Shown: positions 37,231 to 45,823 of the stretch, in pieces | Numbering within the stretch: position 1 is the first letter of the stretch | Layout of the letters: each line of letters opens with the position of its first letter | Source of the DNA: Nitrospira sp. | GTDB taxonomy: Bacteria; Nitrospirota; Nitrospiria; Nitrospirales; Nitrospiraceae | Assembly: GCA_030123605.1 (NCBI GenBank) | Contig: CP126123.1 | Location: 4,121,237-4,185,236 of the forward strand | Direction of reading: 5' to 3' | DNA length: 64,000 nucleotides | Notes under the pieces: generated by a model | What the model was told of the DNA's origin: nothing | Database searches by the model: none | What the model saw: the letters and a program-made list of their open reading frames with translations, nothing else | Program-made: the position numbers and the translations under genes

Positions 37231-37246
37231 TGGCACATGAAGTGCA
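37231..37246 (+). promoter_or_regulatory. Sigma54 promoter of nxrA2
   Basis: TGGCACATGAAGTGCA carries the full TGGCAC -24 box and TGCA at -12 with exact spacing; position 12 is G rather than T. The leader to nxrA2 would be about 230 nt. The rest of 37057-37484 has no gene, apart from the inverted repeat upstream. Confidence 0.6.
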
Positions 37247-37484
37247 AAGGTTGGCCGCGTGATTTTTATGTTCTCTTTTACTTCTAACGGAAGGGTGTGG
37301 TGTCTGCAGATCAAGTAGTGCACCGCTGCGCTGTTGAGCGACCGGGTCACCGGCACAGCGGAACGTCACACGCCTGGAAAGGGGTTCATCATAAATTTAC
37401 GACGCCGGTCATCCTTTAAGTAGGGTCGGCGCTAAGGATGTATAGCGCCGGAGGTTGTTCTGTATTTTTACGAGGAGGGTTTTC

Positions 37485-40400
37485 ATGATGCAATTGTCAC
37501 GGAGACAGTTTCTCAAGATCTCGGCGGGTACCGTCGCGGCCGTGGCCGTGGCGGACAAAGTCCTCGCGCTGACCGCGTTGCAACCGGTCATCGAGGTGGG
37601 GAACCCGCTGGGCGAGTATCCGGACCGGTCGTGGGAGCGGGTGTATCACGACCAGTATCGGTATGACTCGTCCTTTACGTGGTGCTGCTCCCCGAACGAC
37701 ACGCACGGGTGCCGCATCCGGGCCTTCGTCCGGAACGGCGTCGTGATGCGTGTGGAGCAGAACTATGACCACCAGACCTATGAAGACCTCTACGGCAACC
37801 GCGGTACGTTTGCGCACAATCCGCGCATGTGCTTGAAGGGGTTCACCTTCCATCGGCGCGTGTACGGGCCCTATCGCTTGAAGGGGCCCTTGATGCGGAA
37901 GGGCTGGAAGCAGTGGATGGACGATGGCTCGCCCGAGCTGACCCCGGATGTGAAGCGCAAGTACAAATTCGACAGCCGGTTCCTCGACGACCTGAATCGG
38001 GTCTCGTGGGATACGGCCTTCACCTATGTGGCCAAAGGCGCCATTCTCATTGCCACGCGGTACAGCGGCGAGGCGGGGGCCCGCCGACTCCGGGAGCAGG
38101 GGTATGCGCCGGAAATGATCGAGATGATGAAGGGCGCGGGCGTGCGCTGCTTCAAACATCGAGCCGGCATGCCGGTGCTCGGTATCATCGGCAAGATGAT
38201 GAACACCCGCTTTAACGGCGGATGCCTGCCGCTGCTGGACTCCTGGATCCGTAAGGTGGATTCGGATAAGGCGCAAGGCGGCAAATATTATACGAACTAT
38301 ACCTGGCACGGCGACCAAGATCCGTCCCATCCGTTCTGGAACGGGACGCAGAACTGCGACGTGGACCTCTCGGACATGCGCTTCTCCAAGCTGAACACCA
38401 GCTGGGGCAAGAACTTCACTGAGAACAAGATGCCGGAAGCGCACTGGAAGCTCGAGTCGATCGAGCGCGGCGCGCGGATCGTCGTCATGACGCCGGAATA
38501 CAACCCGACGGCCTACCGCGCCGACTACTGGATTCCTGTGCGGCCGGAGACCGATGGGGCGAACTTCCTCGGTGCCAGCAAGATTATCTTCGATGAAAAT
38601 CTGCAGGACATCGACTACATCAAGGAATTCACCGACTTGCCGCTGCTCATTCGGACGGATACCTTGCAGTATCTCGATCCGCGTGACGTGATTGCGGACT
38701 ACAAGTTCCCGGATTTCTCCAAGAGCTATTCGGGGCGCATCCAGTCGTTGAAGCCGGAACAGATTGAACGGCTCGGCGGCATGATGGTGTGGGACTTGGC
38801 CAAGAACCAAGCGGTCCCCCTGCACCGGGAACAGTGCGGCTTCCACTTCAAGGCGAGCGGGATCGACGTCGGCCTGACCGGCACCTATCGGGTGAAGTTG
38901 CTCAATGGCCGTGAAATCGACGTGATGCCGCTGTATCAGATGTATCAGGTGCACCTCCAGGACTACGACCTGGACACCACGCACCAAATCACACGAGCCC
39001 CGAAGGACCTCATCGTTCGGTGGGCGCGGGATTCGGGGACGATCAAGCCGGCCGCCATGCACAACGGCGAAGGCGTCTGCCACTATTTCCACATGACGGA
39101 AATGGGGCGGGCGGCGGCGTTCGTGATGACCATCACGGGTAACATCGGCAAGTTCGGCACCGGATGCCATACCTGGTCCGGCAACTACAAGGCTGGGATC
39201 TGGAACGCCGTGCCGTGGTCGGGTGCGGGGTTGGCGGTGCATACGGGAGAGGATCCGTTCAATCTGACCTTGGATCCGAACGCCCACGGCAAAGAGATCA
39301 AGACTCGCTCCTATTACTATGGGGAAGAAGTCGGCTACTGGAACCATGGGGATACGGCCTTGATCGTCAACACGCCGAAGTACGGACGCAAGGTGTTCAC
39401 CGGCAAGACCCACATGCCGTGCGCCAGCAAAGTGCGCTGGGTGACCAACGTGAACATTTTGAATAATTCCAAGCACCACTATGACATGGTGAAGAACGTC
39501 GATCCGAACATCGAGATGATCGTCACGCAAGACATCGAGATGACCTCGGACGTCAACCATGCGGACGTGGCGTTTGCGTGTAACTCGTGGATGGAGTTCA
39601 CCTATCCAGAAATGACCGGCACGGTCTCCAACCCGTGGATTCAGATCTGGAAGGGAGGGATTCGTCCGCTGTACGACACCCGGAACGACGCCGACACCTT
39701 TGCCGGTGTGGCCGCGAAGCTGTCAGAAATGACCGGCGATGCCCGGTTCCGCGGGGTCTTCCACTTCGTCTACATGAACCGGGTCGATGTCTATCCGCAG
39801 CGGATGCTGGATGCCAGCTCCACCTGCTACGGGTACAGCGCCGACGTCATGTTGAAGTCGGAAAAGGGCTGGATGGTGATGGGGCGGACCTATCCGCGGC
39901 ATCCGCTCTGGGAGGAGACCAACGAGTCCAAGCCTCAGTGGACGCGGTCGGGCCGCATCGAGACCTACCGCATCGAGCCGGAAGCCATTGAGTACGGAGA
40001 GAACTTCATCGTCCACCGGGAAGGCCCGGAGTGTACGCCGTACTTGCCGAATGCGATCATGACCAGTAACCCGTACGTCCGACCGGACGACTACGGAATT
40101 CCCATCACGGCGCAGCACCATGACGACAAGACGGTGCGGAACCTCAAGCTGCCGTGGCAGGAAATCAAGCGGCATCCGAACCCGTTGTGGGAGAAGGGCT
40201 ACCAGTTCTACTGCGTCACGCCCAAGACCCGGCACCGGGTGCACAGCCAATGGTCGGTGAACGACTGGGTGCAGATCTACGAGTCGAACTTCGGCGATCC
40301 GTACCGCATGGACAAACGGACACCGGGCGTCGGCGAGCACCAGTTGCACATCAACCCGCAGGCGGCGAAAGACCGCGGCATCAACGACGGCGACTACGTC

Positions 40401-40925
40401 TTTGTCGACGGGAACCCGGTGGACCGGCCCTATCGCGGCTGGAAACCCTCGGATCCGTTCTACAAGGTGTCGCGGTTGATGATCCGGGCCAAGTACAACC
40501 CGGCCTATCCGTACCACGTCACGATGGCGAAACATGCCCCGTACGTGTCGACGGCGAAGTCGGTGAAGGGCCACGAGACGCGGCCGGACGGGCGCGCCAT
40601 CGCGGTGGACACCGGCTATCAGTCCAACTTCCGGTACGGCGCCCAACAGTCGTTCACACGGAATTGGCTGATGCCGATGCACCAAACCGACTCTCTCCCC
40701 GGCAAACATACGATTGCCTGGAAGTTCAAATGGGGCTTTACCATCGATCACCATGGCATCAACACGGTGCCGAAGGAATGCTTGATCCGCATCACGAAGG
40801 CGGAAGACGGCGGCATCGGAGCCCGTGGTCCGTGGGAACCGGTCCGGACCGGGTTTACGCCGGGTCAGGAAAACGAGTTCATGATCAAGTGGCTCAAGGG
40901 GGAACATATCAAGATCAAGGTCTAG
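37485..40925 (+). CDS. nxrA: Nitrite oxidoreductase alpha subunit, copy 2
   Basis: A 1146-aa molybdenum catalytic subunit for nitrite oxidation, about 98% identical to copy 1. Beyond the N-terminal tip I count about twenty substitutions, five of them in one short patch (MTSNPYV here, FSNNPFI in copy 1, at roughly residue 860). The Tat signal (SRRQFLKISAG), the C-x3-D-x3-C iron-sulfur segment and the putative Mo-ligand Asp in LLDSW are identical. GAGGAGGG precedes two adjacent ATGs (37485 and 37488); either could be used. nxrB2 follows after an identical 108-bp spacer. Upstream are a sigma54 promoter and a GAF-type activator gene instead of the receiver-type regulator at copy 1. Confidence 0.97.
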   Translation: MMQLSRRQFLKISAGTVAAVAVADKVLALTALQPVIEVGNPLGEYPDRSWERVYHDQYRYDSSFTWCCSPNDTHGCRIRAFVRNGVVMRVEQNYDHQTYEDLYGNRGTFAHNPRMCLKGFTFHRRVYGPYRLKGPLMRKGWKQWMDDGSPELTPDVKRKYKFDSRFLDDLNRVSWDTAFTYVAKGAILIATRYSGEAGARRLREQGYAPEMIEMMKGAGVRCFKHRAGMPVLGIIGKMMNTRFNGGCLPLLDSWIRKVDSDKAQGGKYYTNYTWHGDQDPSHPFWNGTQNCDVDLSDMRFSKLNTSWGKNFTENKMPEAHWKLESIERGARIVVMTPEYNPTAYRADYWIPVRPETDGANFLGASKIIFDENLQDIDYIKEFTDLPLLIRTDTLQYLDPRDVIADYKFPDFSKSYSGRIQSLKPEQIERLGGMMVWDLAKNQAVPLHREQCGFHFKASGIDVGLTGTYRVKLLNGREIDVMPLYQMYQVHLQDYDLDTTHQITRAPKDLIVRWARDSGTIKPAAMHNGEGVCHYFHMTEMGRAAAFVMTITGNIGKFGTGCHTWSGNYKAGIWNAVPWSGAGLAVHTGEDPFNLTLDPNAHGKEIKTRSYYYGEEVGYWNHGDTALIVNTPKYGRKVFTGKTHMPCASKVRWVTNVNILNNSKHHYDMVKNVDPNIEMIVTQDIEMTSDVNHADVAFACNSWMEFTYPEMTGTVSNPWIQIWKGGIRPLYDTRNDADTFAGVAAKLSEMTGDARFRGVFHFVYMNRVDVYPQRMLDASSTCYGYSADVMLKSEKGWMVMGRTYPRHPLWEETNESKPQWTRSGRIETYRIEPEAIEYGENFIVHREGPECTPYLPNAIMTSNPYVRPDDYGIPITAQHHDDKTVRNLKLPWQEIKRHPNPLWEKGYQFYCVTPKTRHRVHSQWSVNDWVQIYESNFGDPYRMDKRTPGVGEHQLHINPQAAKDRGINDGDYVFVDGNPVDRPYRGWKPSDPFYKVSRLMIRAKYNPAYPYHVTMAKHAPYVSTAKSVKGHETRPDGRAIAVDTGYQSNFRYGAQQSFTRNWLMPMHQTDSLPGKHTIAWKFKWGFTIDHHGINTVPKECLIRITKAEDGGIGARGPWEPVRTGFTPGQENEFMIKWLKGEHIKIKV

Positions 40926-40943
40926 GACCGAGGCGCACCGACT

Positions 40944-40959
40944 GAGCGGCATGCCGCTC
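40944..40959 (+). repeat. 16-bp perfect palindrome in the nxrA2-nxrB2 spacer
   Basis: The same sequence and position as in copy 1 (10522-10537), inside a 108-bp spacer that is identical between the two operons. It may be an mRNA processing or stability hairpin between the subunit genes. Confidence 0.5.
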
Positions 40960-41033
40960 GGCACGTCGGCCGCAGGACTTGAAACGAATGCGAACCATTC
41001 ACCGCGTGATCATGTTCAGAAGGAGGATGTACA

Positions 41034-42323
41034 ATGCCAGAAGTCTATAACTGGCAACTGGGACGGAAGATGCTGTATCCGTATGAGGAGCGGCATCCGA
41101 AGTGGCAGTTTGCCTTTGTGTTCAACATCAATCGCTGTTTGGCGTGTCAGACCTGTTCGATGGCCGACAAGTCGACCTGGCTCTTCTCGAAGGGGCAGGA
41201 GTACATGTGGTGGAACAACGTGGAGACGAAGCCCTACGGCGGGTATCCGCAGTTCTACGACGTGAAGATCACCCAGCTCATCGAGCAGGTGAATCCGGGC
41301 GGGCAGGTGTGGAACGTGCGGGTGGGCCGCAAGCACCATGCGCCGTACGGGGTGTTCGAAGGGATGACGATTTTCGACGCGGGGGCCAAGGTGGGCCAGG
41401 CGGCGATCGGGTACATCCCCACGGACCAGGAATGGCGGTTCGTGAATATCTATGAAGACACGGCGACCTCGATGCGGGCCATTGTCGAGAACATCGACAA
41501 GTCGGGCTTCACGCGGGACGAACCGTGGAAGCTTACCGGCAGCAGCCTGCCGGAGCACGAGACGTACTTCTTCTATCTGCAGCGGATCTGCAACCACTGC
41601 ACGTATCCTGGGTGTCTGGCGGCCTGTCCGCGGAAGGCGATCTACAAGCGGCCGGAAGACGGCATCGTGTTGATCGACCAGAACCGGTGCCGAGGGTACA
41701 AGAAGTGCGTGGAGCAGTGCCCGTTCAAGAAGCCGATGTACCGGGGCACGACCCGGGTGTCGGAGAAGTGTATCGCCTGTTATCCGCGGATCGAGGGGAA
41801 GGACCCCTTGACAGGCGGTGAGCCGATGGAAACGCGCTGTATGGCGGCCTGCGTGGGGAAGATCCGCATGCAGAGCCTGGTGCGGATCGGCGAAGACGGG
41901 CTGTGGGCGGAAGACCGGTGGCATCCGCTGTACTACGCGATCCGCGTGGAGCAGGTGGCGTTGCCGCTGTACCCGCAGTGGGGCACGGAGCCCAACGGGT
42001 ACTACATTCCGCCGCGGCATGCGCCGCGGGGCTACAACCGGCAGATGTTCGGGCCGGGGGTGGACAACGCGATCGAGAAGTATCTCGTGCCGAGTCGGGA
42101 ACTGTTGGCGGTGCTCCAACTCTGGAGAGCCAGCCAGCAGATCATCTTCCGGTACGACGTCATTCCGGGCCCGAAGGTGTTTGAGACCCAGATCCACGGG
42201 AAGCGGTTCGACATGTACAACGATACCGTGCTGGGCTTCAACAAGTCGGGCAAGGAAGTGGCGCGGATTCAGGTCGAAGAGCCGATCTATATTCGGCCGG
42301 CCGAACGCGTGAACTGGCTGTAG
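41034..42323 (+). CDS. nxrB: Nitrite oxidoreductase beta subunit, copy 2
   Basis: A 429-aa four-cluster iron-sulfur subunit, identical to copy 1 except Lys and Thr in place of Arg and Ser near residue 170 (EPWKLTGSS). All cluster cysteines are conserved. An AGAAGGAGG site lies just before the ATG. It forms the electron-transfer partner of NxrA2 and, given the near identity, presumably of NxrA1 too. A strong terminator-like palindrome follows the stop codon. Confidence 0.97.
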   Translation: MPEVYNWQLGRKMLYPYEERHPKWQFAFVFNINRCLACQTCSMADKSTWLFSKGQEYMWWNNVETKPYGGYPQFYDVKITQLIEQVNPGGQVWNVRVGRKHHAPYGVFEGMTIFDAGAKVGQAAIGYIPTDQEWRFVNIYEDTATSMRAIVENIDKSGFTRDEPWKLTGSSLPEHETYFFYLQRICNHCTYPGCLAACPRKAIYKRPEDGIVLIDQNRCRGYKKCVEQCPFKKPMYRGTTRVSEKCIACYPRIEGKDPLTGGEPMETRCMAACVGKIRMQSLVRIGEDGLWAEDRWHPLYYAIRVEQVALPLYPQWGTEPNGYYIPPRHAPRGYNRQMFGPGVDNAIEKYLVPSRELLAVLQLWRASQQIIFRYDVIPGPKVFETQIHGKRFDMYNDTVLGFNKSGKEVARIQVEEPIYIRPAERVNWL

Positions 42324-42335
42324 GGTCATGCAGCC

Positions 42336-42371
42336 AACGGATGGGAGGAGGCATGCCTCCTCCCATCCGTT
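42336..42371 (+). terminator. Hairpin after nxrB2
   Basis: Two perfect 17-nt arms (starting AACGGATGGGAGG and ending CCATCCGTT) flank AT, 12 bp after the nxrB2 stop codon. The stem is very stable but no T run follows, so it may act as an mRNA 3'-end stabiliser or a factor-assisted terminator. It is unrelated to the terminator of copy 1. Confidence 0.65.
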
Positions 42372-42407
42372 ATCCTAGACCTCTCGCAAGGCTTCACCGT
42401 CGTGTCA

Positions 42408-43151
42408 ATGAATCAGGTGATTCCGAAGAGTGAGCGGCCCGAGGATGCTCTGCTTTCGGATCGTCAAGTAGATCGGAGAGCGTCGCACGCATCGATGGGT
42501 ATACGCGGTCGGTTCATCGGACTCCTCCTCGTCGTCACGGCTGCCTTGGCCGTCTCTTTCTTCGGCCATACCTTTCTCTTCGAACAATGGCGGGTTCAGC
42601 ATGAGCGGCAGCTCCATCGCTCGAAAATTCTCGAGGAACTGTTGCGGTTGCAGCGCCTTGTCATGGACGTGGAGACGAGTTTCCGCGGGTACCTGCTGGC
42701 TGAACAGCAATCCTTTCTCGAACCGATCCATTCAGCCGAAGACCGGCTGGCAACCGGCATTGTGCGGTTGGCCGACCTGACCGTCGACATACCGGGCCTG
42801 CAGGCCGGTGTACAGGTACTTTCCTCCCGCTTCAAGGAGTTCATCGACAGTAAAAAGCAGTTGGTGGCGCTTGTCGGGACGGACCAGCAAGACCAAGTTC
42901 GGTTGTATGTGCGAAACGGAAACGGCCGCGCGTTGTTCTTGACCATCGAAAAGGCCATCGGAGATTTCGAAATCCGGATTGAGCGTGAATTACCGGTCGA
43001 ATCTATGACCTATGAGTCATGGATGCAGCGGGTCAAATGGCAGCTTCTCCTCTTGGAAGTCCTTGGGGTCCTTGTCTGTGTCTCCCTCACCGTGGCTTGG
43101 AGCCTTCCGAAAAACACGTCTTTCAAGCAGGGTGTTCATTTCCTCCATTGA
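42408..43151 (+). CDS. CHASE3-only membrane protein (no output domain)
   Basis: A 247-aa protein with TM1 near residues 38-58, a periplasmic CHASE3-type helical domain (VMDVETSFRGYLLAEQQSFLEP is the hallmark) and TM2 near 213-235, then only about a dozen residues. CHASE3 normally feeds signals into kinases, cyclases or chemoreceptors, but here no output domain follows. The start is uncertain (GTG 42402 or ATG 42408; no strong ribosome site). It follows nxrB2 by about 85 bp beyond a strong hairpin. It could be a decoy or subunit for a kinase, or a truncated relic. Confidence 0.75.
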   Translation: MNQVIPKSERPEDALLSDRQVDRRASHASMGIRGRFIGLLLVVTAALAVSFFGHTFLFEQWRVQHERQLHRSKILEELLRLQRLVMDVETSFRGYLLAEQQSFLEPIHSAEDRLATGIVRLADLTVDIPGLQAGVQVLSSRFKEFIDSKKQLVALVGTDQQDQVRLYVRNGNGRALFLTIEKAIGDFEIRIERELPVESMTYESWMQRVKWQLLLLEVLGVLVCVSLTVAWSLPKNTSFKQGVHFLH

Positions 43152-43228
43152 GACAACTCTGGAATCCTGTCTCTCGTCCAATCTGAGTCGGTTGGCTTGT
43201 TTCTTCGCTGAAGGCTGATCTAACAGCG

Positions 43229-43254
43229 ATCCGCACAGTGCGATAGGTGCGAAT
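43229..43254 (-). promoter_or_regulatory. Three-half-site element, upstream activating sequence candidate (peptide gene)
   Basis: On the minus strand: ATTCGCAC, CTATCGCACT, GTGCGGAT. The element is two GCAC half-sites 11 bp apart followed by an inverted GTGCG, 26 bp in total. The same arrangement occurs at 54856-54881, 59091-59116 and 62709-62734. Its centre is about 71 bp upstream of the -24 box at 43312. It is read in the opposite orientation to its promoter, which enhancer-type sites tolerate. Confidence 0.6.
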
Positions 43255-43311
43255 CCGCTCGGTTTATGGCCTCAAAAGCTCAAAAACATTGACTTTCAAC
43301 GTTGCTCGTAA

Positions 43312-43327
43312 TGGCATGCCCCTTGCT
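43312..43327 (+). promoter_or_regulatory. Sigma54 promoter of the 33-aa peptide gene
   Basis: TGGCATGCCCCTTGCT matches TGGCACG-N4-TTGCW at every position except C to T at position 6. Transcription would begin near 43339, giving a short leader of about 27 nt containing AAAGGAG before the ATG at 43366. Confidence 0.75.
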
Positions 43328-43365
43328 TTATCAATGATTATCACGAGCAAGAAAGGAGTCGACTC

Positions 43366-43467
43366 ATGGTGCAGATGTTGAAAAAGTTCGGAGACCGAGA
43401 ATTGGCCTGGGTGATGTTGGCAGTGGCCGCTGTTGCCATCTGGAGCACATGGGGGCTGGTTTCCTAG
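43366..43467 (+). CDS. 33-aa single-span membrane peptide under sigma54 control
   Basis: A 33-codon frame with AAAGGAG at 8-9 nt before ATG. The peptide has a charged N-terminal part (MVQMLKKFGDRE) and one hydrophobic helix (WVMLAVAAVAIWSTWGLV), so the N-terminus is probably cytoplasmic. It is too short for usual gene finders, but a near-consensus sigma54 promoter, a shared upstream element and a good ribosome site all support it. I know no homologue. Small single-span peptides often serve as accessory subunits of membrane enzymes or pumps, or as kinase modulators. It lies 1 kb downstream of nxrB2 but has its own promoter. Confidence 0.7.
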   Translation: MVQMLKKFGDRELAWVMLAVAAVAIWSTWGLVS

Positions 43468-43866
43468 CCTATTGAGACGATCGTCGCTTGTTTTAAGTCG
43501 GGTGACTTGTTTTCGATGAGAACTGATCCGTGTTACTGGTTCGAATCAAAAGAACAACGTCAGGTTTCGTTCAGGTTGTTCCCTAGCTTGAGGCTTTGAG
43601 TCTTCCTCTCACCTTATCTGCTCAAGCACTTCCAACACCACTTTCCTAATCATGTTCCTCATCTGATCTTTCGTACACGAGCGCGAAGGCATTGGTTCTG
43701 GCAAGTCGAGTAAGCCATTGGAACGCTTCGCTTTGCTCAGGCTGCCTCAGTTCCGCACGGTAACGCGTGCGAAAGTCATCTCATTTTTTGAGACCTCCGC
43801 ACCATGGTCGATTGGGACGTCATGCCGCTTCGGTTTTTTTCTCGACCGAACTCACAGGTTGCACGG
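43468..43866. other. Non-coding interval with a shortened copy of the three-half-site element
   Basis: No coding frame with support is seen. Positions 43751-43774 read TTCCGCAC, GGTAACGC, GTGCGAAA: the same outer half-sites as the 26-bp elements, but only 8 bp between them and no central GCAC. I find no convincing -24/-12 box beside it, so it may be a degenerate or unrelated site. Confidence 0.35.
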
Positions 43867-44511
43867 TCAGAGGTTTTTTCTTAACCGGATGATTTTACCT
43901 AAGATTTGATCCTGCTTCGCCACCGGAAGGTCTTCGTACTTTCGATTCAACGGATGGAGCATGGATTGATTGCCGATGCGCTTGATTTGGCGAAGGAGGA
44001 TGGAGTCTTCACTTCCGTCCCGACTATCGGCGATGACGTAGTCTCCGGGTTTGCATTCGAGATCCGGATTCACAAAGATGATCTCGCCTTCGGTGAACAA
44101 CGGCGCCATCGAGTCGTCCCTCACATGTACTGCAAAGGTCCGAGGTCCTGCCACATCCGTCTCCAGCATCGCCTCCGCGCGAATCATGGACGGTATGTCC
44201 TTGCTGGTCACCATCCCGTCGATCTGACTCCAACTCAACACGGGAACCTTTCGCATACGGCCGTCAGATGCGGCGGGATCGCTTCCGGACAATTCGAACA
44301 AGGCTCCCGAGGGAGTCAAACCACCGGATCGCAGGAAGTCTGCGTCCATACGAAAATATTTTGCGAATTGCTCCCAGACGGCAGGATCTGCCGGAGCCTT
44401 GTCCGCAAGAATCTTCTTGAGCGTCCGCAGCGGAACTCCCACCGACGACGCCAGTTCTTTTTCGGTCAACCCCTCGCCCAGTTCTCGATGAATAAGACTT
44501 TTCAGATCCAC
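43867..44511 (-). CDS. HTH repressor with S24/LexA-like peptidase domain
   Basis: A 214-aa regulator of the phage-repressor type. An N-terminal helix-turn-helix (GLTEKELASSVGVPLRTLKKILADK) is followed by a linker and an S24 domain with the nucleophile Ser in HVRDDSMAPLF and the partner Lys in LLRQIKRIG. Such proteins repress promoters and can self-cleave under stress, although no clear Ala-Gly cleavage site is visible. I prefer GTG 44511, with a GAGGAGGAG site upstream, to ATG 44547. It is monocistronic. It could control a prophage-independent stress function; its targets are unknown. Confidence 0.85.
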   Translation of the reverse strand: MDLKSLIHRELGEGLTEKELASSVGVPLRTLKKILADKAPADPAVWEQFAKYFRMDADFLRSGGLTPSGALFELSGSDPAASDGRMRKVPVLSWSQIDGMVTSKDIPSMIRAEAMLETDVAGPRTFAVHVRDDSMAPLFTEGEIIFVNPDLECKPGDYVIADSRDGSEDSILLRQIKRIGNQSMLHPLNRKYEDLPVAKQDQILGKIIRLRKNL

Positions 44512-44834
44512 AGGCTCCTCCTCACATGTGTGAACGGAACGGCGCATCCGCGCCGACCCGAGAGGTCAGTCTTCGATGCTCACGGCGAGACCGATCGAGG
44601 TTCGGAGGAGATCGTGCCGTGTGACTGTCTTGAAGCCTTCCGCTGAAATACCCACGTTGTTCATCACATGCCCTTTCGATGGGGATGTCGCCTCGACGAA
44701 AGGTTCCGATGCTTCTCCTTATCTGACCGCCGGTGGAACCGCATACGCCTCATCTCTCGATGGCCGCATCGGTTCCCATGTTCATCGGACCGGCAGCACA
44801 GAGCCGACCTAAGGATGAACGTAGTCATTCGGCC
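44512..44834. other. Non-coding interval between the S24 regulator and a secreted protein gene
   Basis: About 320 bp. It must hold the promoter of the minus-strand regulator. A TCACATGTGTGA sequence at 44523-44534 overlaps the translation start region and could be an autoregulatory site. No gene is seen. Confidence 0.3.
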
Positions 44835-45299
44835 TTAGAATGCCAGGGCCGCCCGCTCATCTTGATCTTTGATGGAGGCTGCAAATCGTTTCATCCGGCT
44901 TATCAGCGCCTTTTCGTCCGCATCCAGCTTGTCTTCACTCTTGAGCGGAAGGAGAACGGCATAGGGGACTGATTTGACGACGGCGGCAAAGATTTTGTGT
45001 GCGGCGTCGGCGCTGATCCCGCCTTCCTTCGTTTCCAACATTTCCAGGAAACGGTTCATGCCCTTTCGCTTTCCGTTGTACTCGCCCTTGACGGCTGCTT
45101 CACTCACCGCTTCCAGTTGTTGGAAATAGGGGTCGAAGTTTCCGCTCTTGGCGAGGGTTTTTTGTTCCATCACGACCAAGGCGATTTTGTCGATCCACGG
45201 GGGCGCTACCCACGCTCCGGCCAAGGTCGGCATCATCCACAGACAGGAAACAACCAGCAAGGCGGAGAGTAATCCTTTGTATGAGAGATGTGAGGTCAT
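44835..45299 (-). CDS. Small secreted protein of unknown function
   Basis: A 154-aa protein with a clear signal peptide (GLLSALLVVSCLWMMPTLAGA, cleavage after about residue 28) and a helical, charged mature part containing WVAPPWIDKIALVVMEQKTL and a C-terminal LSRMKRFAAS-like helix. The ATG at 45299 has AAGGAG at 7 nt; the longer frame from 45467 is not needed. I do not recognise a domain. It is probably periplasmic. Confidence 0.65.
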   Translation of the reverse strand: MTSHLSYKGLLSALLVVSCLWMMPTLAGAWVAPPWIDKIALVVMEQKTLAKSGNFDPYFQQLEAVSEAAVKGEYNGKRKGMNRFLEMLETKEGGISADAAHKIFAAVVKSVPYAVLLPLKSEDKLDADEKALISRMKRFAASIKDQDERAALAF

Positions 45300-45823
45300 G
45301 ATCGGCTCCTTTTTTTTCTCTTGAGAATGCAAGGAATGAGGTGACGATAGCGATTCAGAACGGTGAGATTGCGGAGGCGGGCGAACGACTCTCGGGAACG
45401 CCACGCGTGCGCGATGGTCGAAGCGAAGTGACGAAGCAAGAAGTGGAACGACTGAGTGCAGTGTCACGTCTGCGTCCTTCGTGGTGGCTGCGGAATTCGA
45501 GGAAGCCGATCAAAAATGGTCTCTGCCTTGAAGAGAGGGCAAATATTGTGCCGCCTGCGTATCCTGCGAAATGAAGAACAACTTCAGTATAGTTCGGTAG
45601 GAGGAGGGGCGTGGACCGAGCGTTTGTGCACAGAGCGCACGTTACGAAGTCGCACCATGACGGATCGTCTATGCGATGTCTCGTGCGAATATGCAACACT
45701 AGGTGCGTTTGAGAGAGCGATTCCGCAGATGATCTGGTTTTTCGAGGCTGTGACCCAATACGCGAGAACCGAAAAGTGGTTCAGTCGTGCGGTCAATCGG
45801 TAGGACGCCGTGCGATCGGACCG
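45300..45823. other. Intergenic stretch without a supported gene
   Basis: About 520 bp with a few open frames that lack ribosome sites or recognisable features. I see no -24/-12 promoter and no copy of the three-half-site element. It separates the end of the triple-TolC operon from the secreted protein gene. Confidence 0.4.

Larger units (their letters stand above)
37497..42323 (+). repeat. 4.83-kb inverted repeat, arm 2 (nxrA2-nxrB2)
   Basis: Matches 9158-13984 in inverted orientation over 4827 bp. The intervening segment of about 23.5 kb contains both upstream regulators and both promoters. Homology ends exactly at the coding boundaries on both sides. Confidence 0.92.

Noticed and set aside
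37258-37330. A closer -24/-12-like box before nxrA2 (GGGTGTGGTGTCTGCA)
   Set aside because: Only the GG and GC dinucleotides match; the box at 37231 has the full TGGCAC.
43538-43547. GGTTCGAATC, a tRNA T-loop-like sequence
   Set aside because: The flanking bases do not form a T stem, acceptor stem or anticodon arm.
45341-45803. Several overlapping frames of 77-115 codons
   Set aside because: No ribosome sites, no protein-like composition and no recognisable motif.
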